Shown here one piece after another: positions 1-7,694 of a DNA stretch of 64,000 bases. The notes under the pieces were generated by a model. The model saw only the letters and a program-made list of their open reading frames with translations, was not told the origin of the DNA and did not search any database. The position numbers were made by a program, and so were the translations under genes. Each line of letters begins with the position of its first letter. The first letter of the stretch is position 1. The DNA comes from Candidatus Nanopelagicales bacterium (GTDB lineage Bacteria > Actinomycetota > Actinomycetes > S36-B12): positions 8,875-72,874 of the forward strand of contig JAFMHB010000004.1 of NCBI GenBank assembly GCA_017854795.1. Reading direction: 5' to 3'.

Positions 1-224
1 TCACAGTCTTCTTCGCAGTTGCCTTCTTTGCGGCCTTGCGAGGAGCTGCCTTCTTGACAGTGCGCTTGGCTGCTGTCTTCTTTGCGGCCTTGCGAGGAGC
101 TGCCTTCTTCACAGTCTTCTTCGCAGTTGCCTTCTTTGCGGCCTTGCGAGGAGCTGCCTTCTTCACAGTCTTCTTCGCAGTTGCCTTCTTCGCTGCCTTG
201 CGAGGAGCTGCCTTCTTGACAACT
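1..224. repeat. 54-bp coding tandem repeat (about 4 copies)
   Basis: The string AGGAGCTGCC recurs at 41, 95, 149 and 203, an exact 54-bp period (18 codons), inside the basic-tail gene. Copies differ by only a few bases, which suggests recent expansion or homogenisation by recombination. The array continues off the left edge. Confidence 0.85.
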
Positions 225-256
225 TTCTTGCGTGCAGTCTTCTTTGCTACCGCCAC
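1..256 (-). CDS. Lys/Ala/Pro-rich histone H1-like DNA-binding protein (N-terminal part, runs off window)
   Basis: The reverse strand is open from a GTG at 256 to the window edge. It translates as VAVAKKTARKKVVKK followed by about four near-identical 18-residue blocks (KAAPRKAAKKATAKKTVK). The strongly basic, low-complexity composition resembles histone H1-like proteins and the tails of actinobacterial HU (HupB), which bind and compact DNA non-specifically. Here the repeats begin straight after the start codon, so this is not a HupB-style C-terminal tail unless the true start lies further upstream. A GGGAGG ribosome site sits 4-5 nt before the GTG. No globular domain is visible in the available part. 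The basic-repeat class is secure; the exact family is not. Confidence 0.6.
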   Translation of the reverse strand, partial: MAVAKKTARKKVVKKAAPRKAAKKATAKKTVKKAAPRKAAKKATAKKTVKKAAPRKAAKKTAAKRTVKKAAPRKAAKKATAKKTV

Positions 257-436
257 GATGCCTCCCGTGTGGAGTGATCCCTGCGATTTACAGGGAACAT
301 GTAACACAACTGTGACAGAGCGAACGCAAAAATACAAAGATATTCGCGTCATTTGTCATAGGCGTGTCGCTTACATGATAAGGGGAAATGATACGTGGAT
401 GTGCGCGCGTATTGATGTTCTGGCAATATTAGTTTC

Positions 437-1126
437 ATGACACAAAATGATGCTGCTGTTGAAGACCAAGTTGTTGTTGACGTTTCACAAAAGGTAATTG
501 GTGTACTTGGTGGCACCGGTGAACAAGGACGTGGACTTGCAACACGATTCGCGCAAGCAGGACTTGCTTTGATTATTGGTTCACGAACCTCCGAGAGGGC
601 GACTGAAGTCGCTAACGAAATTGGACACGGCGTCAAGGGAATGAACAACGCCGACACGGCACTTGCAAGTGACATCGTCATTGTTGCTGTTCCATGGGAT
701 GGGCATAAAGAACTGTTGGAATCATTGAGAAACCAGCTTGCCGGCAAGGTGGTTATCGACTGTGTGAACCCCCTGGGATTCGACAAACAGGGCGCCTTCG
801 CCCTCGAGGTTTCGGAAGGTTCAGCAGCCCAGCAAGCTCAGGGAATTCTTACGGACTCAAAGGTCGTTGCTGCCTTCCATCACATCTCTGCGAAATTGCT
901 ACTCGAAACAGATGCACCGGAATTACACGGTGATGTTCTAGTTGTGGGCGACGACAGAGATGCCACGGACTTGACGTGTGCACTGGCAAACACTCTTGGT
1001 GAGATGCGGGGTGTCTACGCAGGTCGGCTGCGAAATGCCGGGCAGGTCGAAGCTTTCACTGCGAATTTAATTTCGATGAATCGACGCTACAAAGGTCACG
1101 CCGGAGTTCAAATTACCGACATTTAG
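437..1126 (+). CDS. NADPH-dependent F420 reductase (F420H2:NADP+ oxidoreductase)
   Basis: The 229-residue protein has the Rossmann dinucleotide motif GVLGGTGEQG near residues 22-31, then the SRTSER segment typical for NADP phosphate binding in the Fno/NpdG family. Family members transfer hydride between NADPH and the deazaflavin F420, supplying F420H2 to reductases in the cytoplasm. Length and motif order match the family. The first ~18 residues are an extra acidic N-terminal stretch. The gene is monocistronic and converges on panB with 11 bp between. It implies that the organism makes or uses F420, although no F420 biosynthesis gene lies in the window. Confidence 0.85.
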   Translation: MTQNDAAVEDQVVVDVSQKVIGVLGGTGEQGRGLATRFAQAGLALIIGSRTSERATEVANEIGHGVKGMNNADTALASDIVIVAVPWDGHKELLESLRNQLAGKVVIDCVNPLGFDKQGAFALEVSEGSAAQQAQGILTDSKVVAAFHHISAKLLLETDAPELHGDVLVVGDDRDATDLTCALANTLGEMRGVYAGRLRNAGQVEAFTANLISMNRRYKGHAGVQITDI

Positions 1127-1137
1127 CGGCCAAAGTT

Positions 1138-1968
1138 TTATTGGTAGGTGTTTTCCGGTCCCGGAAATACACCACTCGCGACATCGGAAATCCAATTTTC
1201 AACCGCTGATTTAATTGGTGCGCGAAGTTGTGCATACTGTCGAACAAATTTGGGCGGTTGATTCGCACCGAGTCCTAAAAGATCCTGCCACACGATTACC
1301 TGAGCATTTGTCGTGTTGCCCGCTCCGATACCGATTGTCGGAATGTCGAGCATGTCTGTCACTCGCGCGGCCAAATCTGCGGGAATCGCTTCCAGGACAA
1401 TTGCTTTAGCGCCGGCAGAGGCCAGTGCTTTGGCATCGCGGATCAGGATCTCTCCAGCTTCACCACGACCCTGAACTCGGTAGCCACCGAGTGAATGAAC
1501 CGACTGAGGCGTGAGACCAAGGTGACCGATTACAGGAATCCCGGCACTGGAAAGCGCCTCAACCTGCGGAAGGATCGGTGCTCCGCCTTCGAGTTTGACC
1601 GCTTGAGCGCCGCCATCTTTCATGAAGGCAACGCTGGTTTCCATTGCTTGGGAAATGCTTGCTTGGTAACTACCAAAAGGCAAGTCCGCAATCACTAGGG
1701 GTTTTTGGGAGCCACGAACGACAGCGCGCACGAGCGGTATTAGTTCGTCAACTGTCACCGGGATGGTTGAGTCGTAGCCGTAAACCACCATTGCGGCTGA
1801 ATCCCCAACAAGGAGAGAGTGGGCACCGGCCTCTTCAAAAATACCAGCACTCATGAAGTCGTAAGCGGTGATCATGGACCAACGCTCGCCGCGAATACTC
1901 ATTGCAGCGAGATCATTGAGAGTGATGCGTCTGGCAGGTTGACCGGCGACCGTGGAATGGGTGGACAT
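1138..1968 (-). CDS. panB: 3-methyl-2-oxobutanoate hydroxymethyltransferase (ketopantoate hydroxymethyltransferase)
   Basis: PanB transfers a hydroxymethyl group from 5,10-methylene-THF to alpha-ketoisovalerate, the first committed step of pantothenate/CoA synthesis. The 276-residue protein shows the family segments: ITAYDF and LLVGDSAAMVVYG (metal/substrate binding), AVKLEGG (about residue 125), GHLGLTPQSVH and VLEAIPADLA. Its length is normal. A GGAGAAG ribosome site lies 5 nt before the ATG. As in M. tuberculosis (Rv2225), panB is near the glnA2-glnE block. No panC or panD is adjacent. Confidence 0.95.
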   Translation of the reverse strand: MSTHSTVAGQPARRITLNDLAAMSIRGERWSMITAYDFMSAGIFEEAGAHSLLVGDSAAMVVYGYDSTIPVTVDELIPLVRAVVRGSQKPLVIADLPFGSYQASISQAMETSVAFMKDGGAQAVKLEGGAPILPQVEALSSAGIPVIGHLGLTPQSVHSLGGYRVQGRGEAGEILIRDAKALASAGAKAIVLEAIPADLAARVTDMLDIPTIGIGAGNTTNAQVIVWQDLLGLGANQPPKFVRQYAQLRAPIKSAVENWISDVASGVFPGPENTYQ

Positions 1969-2090
1969 TTTGCTTCTCCAATCTCGAGGCTCACAAGGAG
2001 TCCCCGGATTACGTTGAGAATATTTCTATTACTGGCTAAGCATGCCACTTCATGGGACAAATGTCAGCCCCTTGATGGGGACTTCTCTGG

Positions 2091-2116
2091 ATTACGATAC
2101 GGTACCGTTTCGTAAT
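2091..2116. promoter_or_regulatory. 26-bp near-perfect palindrome, probable TetR operator for the MFS/TetR pair
   Basis: The half-site ATTACGATACGGT is followed directly by ACCGTTTCGTAAT. All 13 base pairs are symmetric except one (T/A versus T at the eighth position from each end). It lies 60 bp before the chosen start of the MFS exporter gene, whose downstream partner encodes a TetR-family repressor. Position and symmetry fit an autoregulatory TetR operator; the link to this TetR is inferred. Confidence 0.75.
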
Positions 2117-2130
2117 GAAACAGCGTCATT

Positions 2131-2165
2131 AATGAAGCTTTCGATTAAATGAAGCTTTCGATTAA
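2131..2165 (+). repeat. 17-bp direct repeat creating a 6-codon upstream ORF before the exporter gene
   Basis: The segment AATGAAGCTTTCGATTA occurs twice in tandem (period 17). The first copy forms ATG AAG CTT TCG ATT AAA TGA (peptide MKLSIK). Its TGA overlaps the ATG of the second copy (ATGA at 2149-2152). The second copy is in frame with the exporter and adds MKLSINGEP before the better-supported start at 2176. Confidence 0.8.
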
Positions 2166-2175
2166 CGGAGAACCC

Positions 2176-3942
2176 ATGGCATCGAGTAGCCCCACAGATT
2201 CCTCCACCAGCGGCACCCGAGACGTTCACGGTGCGTTTGGCGCCGATGGGCACCCCAAACGGTGGTCAATTTTGTCTGTTTTGGTCGTGAGCCTGTTGGT
2301 TGTGGTGCTCGACAACACGATTCTCAATATTGCGCTACCGACGATTCAACGCGAACTGGGAGCATCGCAGTCCCAGTTGGTATGGGCCGTTGACGCATAC
2401 GTTCTTGTTTTCGCGGCATTGCTATTCACCTGGGGTGTGCTGGGAGACCGTATTGGTCGCAAGAAAGTTCTCATCATTGGACTGAGTCTGTTTGCATTGG
2501 CGTCTGCTATCGCGGCTTTCTCCACGGGTCCATCGATGTTGATTGGCATGCGGGCGTTAATGGGAGTGGGTGGCGCCGCAGTGCTACCGACCACCTTGGC
2601 AATCATCACTGTTGTATTCCCGCCGCACGAGCGGGGTAAAGCAATTGGTGTTTGGGCTGCCGCCGTCGGCGCAGCGGTTGCACTCGGTCCAGTTTTGGGC
2701 GGAATTTTGCTGCAGCATCCTGCGTGGTTCGAATGGCTTGTCGGTAACGTCTGGGGATCTGTTTTTCTCATTAATGTGCCCATTGTGATTGTTGGAGTCA
2801 TCGCAATTGCCAAAGTCGTTCCCGAGACTAAAAATCCGCATCCGCGTGCACTCGATATCCCGGGGCTACTACTCTCAATTACCGGACTTGGCTTACTCAT
2901 TTTTGGAATCATCCACGCGTCTGAAACCCGTGACTGGTTGGCACCTACAGTTCTGATCCCGGCCTTCGCAGGTGTCGCTCTTATCGCCCTTTTTCTATGG
3001 ATCGAATCGCGGAGCGACCATGCGTCATTTGATGTTGCCCTGTTTAAAAACCGCGGGTACGCGGTCAGCCTCACAGCTGTTTCGCTCGCATTCTTTGCAC
3101 TTTCAGGCATCACTTTTGTGTTGCCGTTCTACCTGCAAATCCTTCGAGGTTTTGACACACTCTCAGCAGGATTAGCGTTCGTTCCATTCGCCGTTGGGCA
3201 GATAATTGCCGCACCTCGTTCCGCAGCGATGGTCGAAAAGTTCGGATACAAAGTTGTGATGTCTGTTGGATTGGGAGCTGTCGCGATCGCACTGGGCGCC
3301 CTCTCCGTGATTCAAATCGACACGCCAATCTGGTTAGTACTCGTGGTCTTCTTCATCTTCGGGTTTGGCATGGGTAACGTGATTGCCCCGGCCTCAACCG
3401 TCATGCAAAATGTCCTTCCACTGGCAAGAGCGGGTGCCGGATCAGCTGTGCAAAACACGGTTCGTCAAGTAGGTGGGGCGCTTGGCGTGGCCGTGATCGG
3501 AACGATTCTCGCCACTCGCTATGCAAGCAATGTTGAACCCTTCTTGGGCAATCTGCCGGCTGAAATTCCCGAGCAGGCTAAAGAAATCGCTTCCGAGTCG
3601 ATTATTGGAACCGTCTCTGTGCTGGGTCAAGCCGCAGAGAGTGGGATTCCTGCATCAACGGTCGCCCAGTTGCAGTCGGGGGCATTCGAGGCGTTTCTTA
3701 ATGCTTCACACATCACCTCAATGATCTCAACGGTCGTGATCATGATCGCCTTCTTTGTAGTGGTTTTTGGCCTCCCCAAAATTGACCCACCTCAGAAAAT
3801 GAAAATTGAAGCCCCGATGCAAGTGCCTGACCCAGCGAAAAGCGACACCAATGCGGTCATCGAAGCTGAATTCAGCAATTATGACGCTGAAGTAGCCGAA
3901 GAACTTGGTTCAGATGCCAAACCCGTAGATCCAGTGCGGTAA
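2176..3942 (+). CDS. MFS multidrug exporter, DHA2 (EmrB/QacA) family
   Basis: This is a 588-residue, 14-segment drug:H+ antiporter-type membrane protein. It has the DHA2 signature LDNTILNIALPTIQRELG in the first membrane segment, the loop motif GDRIGRKKVL (motif A), and a GxxLGPVLGG-type helix (motif C). A hydrophilic acidic C-terminal tail of about 60 residues follows the last membrane span. The start was placed at ATG 2176 because GGAG lies 5 nt upstream; an in-frame ATG at 2149 lies within the direct repeat and has no ribosome site. The gene is followed immediately by a TetR gene and preceded by a palindromic operator, a classic inducible efflux arrangement. The substrate is unknown. Confidence 0.88.
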   Translation: MASSSPTDSSTSGTRDVHGAFGADGHPKRWSILSVLVVSLLVVVLDNTILNIALPTIQRELGASQSQLVWAVDAYVLVFAALLFTWGVLGDRIGRKKVLIIGLSLFALASAIAAFSTGPSMLIGMRALMGVGGAAVLPTTLAIITVVFPPHERGKAIGVWAAAVGAAVALGPVLGGILLQHPAWFEWLVGNVWGSVFLINVPIVIVGVIAIAKVVPETKNPHPRALDIPGLLLSITGLGLLIFGIIHASETRDWLAPTVLIPAFAGVALIALFLWIESRSDHASFDVALFKNRGYAVSLTAVSLAFFALSGITFVLPFYLQILRGFDTLSAGLAFVPFAVGQIIAAPRSAAMVEKFGYKVVMSVGLGAVAIALGALSVIQIDTPIWLVLVVFFIFGFGMGNVIAPASTVMQNVLPLARAGAGSAVQNTVRQVGGALGVAVIGTILATRYASNVEPFLGNLPAEIPEQAKEIASESIIGTVSVLGQAAESGIPASTVAQLQSGAFEAFLNASHITSMISTVVIMIAFFVVVFGLPKIDPPQKMKIEAPMQVPDPAKSDTNAVIEAEFSNYDAEVAEELGSDAKPVDPVR

Positions 3943-3945
3943 TTG

Positions 3946-4536
3946 GTGAGTGCACTAAAAGTTCGCGGTCGTCCGCGGAGCGAAGACGTTGACTTGGTGA
4001 TTTTGGAGTCCGTACTTGACACAATCGCCGAGGGTGGAATCACTAAGGTCACCATGGAAGGTATTGCGCAACGAGCCGGTGTGAGCAAGGCGAGTTTGTA
4101 TCGACGATTCCCCACCAAGACTGACATGGCTATAGCCGCCGTTGAGCGTATGCGTCAGGAAATTCCAATAATCCCATCCAAGGGGAGTGCCTATGAGCGT
4201 CTGCTTTTTCTCATGGAGGCGACGAGAACTGGGATTCAGGGTTCCCGCTACGGCCGGATCATGCTTGCAGTGATTTCCCACGGACAGGAGCGCCCGGAGT
4301 TGGCGCAGTTGGTTTACGACCGAATCCTCTTGCCGAGGAGACAGCAAGTACGTGAAATCGTGCAACAAGGAATCCAGAACGGCGAATTCCCCAGCACCCT
4401 CAATATCGATGTAGTAATGCCTACCCTGATCGGACCAATGCTGTACCTGGGCATGTGGTCAATGTGTGACCCGGTCTTAGAAACGAGAACTGAAGATGTC
4501 CTTCGCTCAGTAATGGGTCTGCCTCGGTTGGACTAA
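3946..4536 (+). CDS. TetR/AcrR-family transcriptional repressor
   Basis: The protein has 196 residues. The N-terminal helix-turn-helix spans about residues 24-60 (ITKVTMEGIAQRAGVSKASLY followed by RRFPTKTDM), the typical TetR DNA-binding domain. The C-terminal ligand/dimerisation domain is unassigned. The start is ambiguous between TTG 3943 and GTG 3946; either follows the exporter stop codon by 0-3 bp, so the pair is co-transcribed. It probably binds the palindrome at 2091-2116 and releases it when the pump substrate is present. Its 3' end overlaps the convergent nadE by 4 bp (CTAA). Confidence 0.85.
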   Translation: MSALKVRGRPRSEDVDLVILESVLDTIAEGGITKVTMEGIAQRAGVSKASLYRRFPTKTDMAIAAVERMRQEIPIIPSKGSAYERLLFLMEATRTGIQGSRYGRIMLAVISHGQERPELAQLVYDRILLPRRQQVREIVQQGIQNGEFPSTLNIDVVMPTLIGPMLYLGMWSMCDPVLETRTEDVLRSVMGLPRLD

Positions 4537-6188
4537 CCCTTCCAGCGATTTGTGATCGGTAGCCTGCGGTCGCGCCCAAATGACTTGCTGGAAATCTTGG
4601 TCCCGGGCGGATACTGACGGCGCTTGTACTCAGCCCGGTCAGTGAGGGAAATTATTTGGTGAATCAGGGTGGAATCAAAACCCTCTGCCTCGAGATCGGC
4701 GATTGATGCATCTTGATCAACATACATTTCCAGAATTGCATCAAGGATTTTGTAGTCGGGGAGTGAGTCGGTGTCGAGTTGGTCAGGCCGCAACTCGGCG
4801 CTCGGCTCCTTCTCAATACTGCTCGAAGGGATAGGTGGGGTCCCTCCGGTCGATATCGCGGCCTCGTTCCTCCATCTGGCAAGAGCCCACACTAAGGTCT
4901 TTGGGATGTCTTTAATCGGGGCAAAACCGCCAACCGCATCCCCGTAAATAGTTGAGTAGCCGACCGCGAGTTCACTTTTATTTCCGGGCGCTAAAACAAG
5001 ATGACCCTCAGAATTAGATAAAGCCATCAGGGTTGTTCCGCGAACACGAGCCTGCAAGTTTTCTTCAGCTAATCCGGTCACCCCAAGTTGCTCTAAGAAT
5101 GTTTCCATCATCGGCGCAATGGGGATTGTTCGGATTGAGAGTCCAGTGCGTTGCGCGAGAGAGTAGGCATCGGCTATCGAATGCTCGGATGAATATTGGC
5201 TGGGCATAGCGCACGCGAACACGCGATCAGGTCCTAAGGCATCAACAGCAATTGCACCGACGAGTGCAGAATCGATCCCCCCACTTGCCCCAAAGATAAC
5301 GGTGTTAAAGCCATTCTTTTCAACGTAGTCGCGAAGGGACAGTGTCAATGCGTTATAAGTCGTTTCCAAAGGGTCAATGATTGGCGCGAACTCGAGCGGT
5401 TCGCCGACGTATGGCAACGTGATGTGAAGTAGCTCTTCAATGTTTTGAGCGCCCTGTAGTTGAACATCTCCCGTAGGTGAGACCACCATGCTGCCGCCAT
5501 CGAAAAGCAATTCGTCCTGTCCACCAACAATATTGGTGTACAGAATTGTTGCCCCAGATTCTTGGGCACGATCACGGCACAAATCAATTCGAACATTTTC
5601 TTTTCCACATTCATAGGGCGAGGCGTTGAGGACCGCGAGAATGTCTGCGCCTGCGTCACGAGCCCACTGGACTGGTCCCCCACTTCGCCAAAGATCCTCG
5701 CAAATTGCAATCGCAATGAGATGATTTTTGACCTCAAATAAAAGTGGCTTATTCCCTTGATGGAAGTAGCGTGCTTCGTCGAAGACACCGTAGTTGGGTA
5801 GAAAATGTTTGGCATAGGTACCGACAACATGGCCACCGTGAAGAACAGCTGCACTGTTAGTTGGTCCAGCAGTACCGACATCGAGGTAGCCAACAATGAC
5901 GTACGCCTCGCCGTTTCCATCAGTTTCCAAATCAACCGCCAACTTGCTGATCGCGGCCATCGAGGCTTGCTGGAAATCTTTGCGAAGTGCCAAGTCTTCA
6001 ATGGGATACCCGGTAAGGACCATTTCGCCGAAGAGAATCAGATCAACCGATGCGGTCTTCATGGCTGAGGTCACCGAGTCGCGAATGAGGCGGGTATTTG
6101 CATGGATGTCTCCCACAGTCGGATTAACCTGCGCCAAAACCACGCTCAATGGGCTTTTAACTGGCCTGTGGGTCTCCTCGCTGTCCAT
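4533..6188 (-). CDS. nadE: glutamine-dependent NAD+ synthetase
   Basis: NadE converts deamido-NAD+, ATP and glutamine to NAD+. The 551-residue protein carries an N-terminal nitrilase-type glutaminase domain (catalytic triad regions FGEMVLTGYP, AKHFLPNYG and the nucleophile in NASPYECGKE) and a C-terminal ATP-pyrophosphatase domain with the P-loop FGASGGIDSALV near residue 300 and GNKSELAVGYSTIYGD. The start is leaderless-type: TAACCT ends 7 nt before the ATG. Its 3' end overlaps the TetR gene by 4 bp. The length is at the short end for two-domain NadE but both domains look intact. Confidence 0.93.
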   Translation of the reverse strand: MDSEETHRPVKSPLSVVLAQVNPTVGDIHANTRLIRDSVTSAMKTASVDLILFGEMVLTGYPIEDLALRKDFQQASMAAISKLAVDLETDGNGEAYVIVGYLDVGTAGPTNSAAVLHGGHVVGTYAKHFLPNYGVFDEARYFHQGNKPLLFEVKNHLIAIAICEDLWRSGGPVQWARDAGADILAVLNASPYECGKENVRIDLCRDRAQESGATILYTNIVGGQDELLFDGGSMVVSPTGDVQLQGAQNIEELLHITLPYVGEPLEFAPIIDPLETTYNALTLSLRDYVEKNGFNTVIFGASGGIDSALVGAIAVDALGPDRVFACAMPSQYSSEHSIADAYSLAQRTGLSIRTIPIAPMMETFLEQLGVTGLAEENLQARVRGTTLMALSNSEGHLVLAPGNKSELAVGYSTIYGDAVGGFAPIKDIPKTLVWALARWRNEAAISTGGTPPIPSSSIEKEPSAELRPDQLDTDSLPDYKILDAILEMYVDQDASIADLEAEGFDSTLIHQIISLTDRAEYKRRQYPPGTKISSKSFGRDRRLPITNRWKG

Positions 6189-6313
6189 AGAGGCGAGGTT
6201 ACTGCAGGTAATTAACCTAGTCGTAACACGAGGGAGAGGACGATGTCTTTAGTAAGTGAGAGGCTGATATCAGTAGCAGTAGATTTTTTCACAACCGAGG
6301 TGAGGCAGGCATC

Positions 6314-7651
6314 ATGGACAAGCAGGCAGAATTTGTATTGCGAACCGTTGAGGAGCGCGATATCCGCTTTATTCGACTGTGGTTCACGGACGTTCTCGGT
6401 GCGCTGAAATCTGTGGCAATTGCCCCGGCTGAACTGGAAGGGGCTTTCTCCGAAGGTATCGGTTTTGACGGCTCTGCGATTGAAGGGTTCGCCAGAGTGT
6501 ACGAATCGGATATGTTGGCTCGTCCCGATGCAAGCACATTCAGTATTTTGCCATGGCGCGAAGAAGGTCCCGGCGTTGCACGAATGTTCTGTGACATCAA
6601 AATGCCCGATGGCTCCCCCTCTTATGCGGACCCGCGACATGTGCTCAAACGCGCACTCACAAAAGCGGCAGATATGGGTTTCACTTTTTATACCCACCCC
6701 GAAGTAGAGTTTTATCTTTTCAAAGGTGAGCCTGAATCAGGTGGGGAACCCGTCCCGATTGACCGATACGGGTATTTCGACAATGCACCTAATGGCCTCG
6801 CACATGATTTCAGGCGCCAAGCAATCACCATGTTGGAAGCAATGGGAATCTCAGTTGAATTCAGTCACCATGAGGGTGGCCCAGGGCAGCAGGAAATAGA
6901 TCTGCGTTACGCCGATGCGTTGTCAACCGCTGACAATTTAATGACTTTCCGGTTGGCAATCAAGGAAGTGGCTTTGGATCAGGGCATTTTTGCTTCCTTC
7001 ATGCCAAAGCCGTTTATGCAGCATCCGGGCAGCGGGATGCATACTCACCTCTCACTTTTTGAGGGTGACACGAATGCTTTTTATGAGCCGGGTGCACCAC
7101 ATCAACTTTCTAAAGTTGCTCGGTCATTCCTTGCTGGTTTGCTGGTGCATGCACCTGAAATTACGGCTGTCACAAACCAGTGGGTTAACTCTTATAAGCG
7201 CATTGCCGGAGGTGCAGAGGCACCAGCATGGGTGTGCTGGGGTCGACACAACCGTTCGGCTCTGCTGCGGGTTCCGATTTATAAGCCGAATAAGGCAAAT
7301 AGTGCTCGAATTGAGTACCGCGCACTGGACAGTGCCGCGAACCCCTATCTGGCATTTGCTGTACTGCTTTCAGCTGGACTCAAGGGGATCGAAGAGGGCT
7401 ATGAACTTCCACCAGAAGCCGAAGACGACGTTTGGGCGCTCAGTGAGGTTGAACGCAACGCTCTGGGCATGAAACCACTACCGGGTAGTTTGAATCAGGC
7501 GATCATTGCCATGGAGCGAAGTGAACTGGTTGCTGAGACCCTGGGTGAGCATGTCTTTGATTTCTTCTTGCGAAATAAAAAAGCCGAATGGAGTGAGTAC
7601 AGCCAGCAGGTAACCCAGTGGGAACTCAACCGATACTTGCCTTCGCTTTGA
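6314..7651 (+). CDS. glnA2: type I glutamine synthetase, GlnA2-like, not adenylylation-competent
   Basis: The enzyme makes glutamine from glutamate, ammonia and ATP in the cytoplasm. The 445-residue protein has the GS-I core: DGSAIEGF, the metal-binding HPEVEFYLF, GPGQQEI, the ATP loop KPFMQHPGSGMH and NRSALLRVP. It lacks the ~25-residue insertion of beta-type GS. The segment equivalent to the adenylylated DKDLY of GlnA1 reads EAEDDVW here, so it has no target tyrosine. In Mycobacterium glnA2 flanks glnE in the same way. It lies 43 bp upstream of glnE in the same direction. Confidence 0.9.
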   Translation: MDKQAEFVLRTVEERDIRFIRLWFTDVLGALKSVAIAPAELEGAFSEGIGFDGSAIEGFARVYESDMLARPDASTFSILPWREEGPGVARMFCDIKMPDGSPSYADPRHVLKRALTKAADMGFTFYTHPEVEFYLFKGEPESGGEPVPIDRYGYFDNAPNGLAHDFRRQAITMLEAMGISVEFSHHEGGPGQQEIDLRYADALSTADNLMTFRLAIKEVALDQGIFASFMPKPFMQHPGSGMHTHLSLFEGDTNAFYEPGAPHQLSKVARSFLAGLLVHAPEITAVTNQWVNSYKRIAGGAEAPAWVCWGRHNRSALLRVPIYKPNKANSARIEYRALDSAANPYLAFAVLLSAGLKGIEEGYELPPEAEDDVWALSEVERNALGMKPLPGSLNQAIIAMERSELVAETLGEHVFDFFLRNKKAEWSEYSQQVTQWELNRYLPSL

Positions 7652-7694
7652 GCCTTCGCTTTATGACTGTGTATCGAGGCACTAAGTTCAACTT

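Noticed and set aside
36..440. Plus-strand ORF of 134 codons rich in Ala/Phe/Leu repeats
   Set aside because: It is the antisense of the Lys/Ala-rich repeat gene; the reverse frame has a ribosome site and a coherent basic-protein composition.
1969..2090. Small RNA or riboswitch upstream of the exporter gene
   Set aside because: Nothing matching a known RNA family was seen; the symmetric element is DNA-operator-like.
6190..6313. Possible GlnR box upstream of glnA2 (GTAAC near 6225)
   Set aside because: Only one pentamer fits; the second (GAGAG) and the rest do not match, unlike the glnA1 site.
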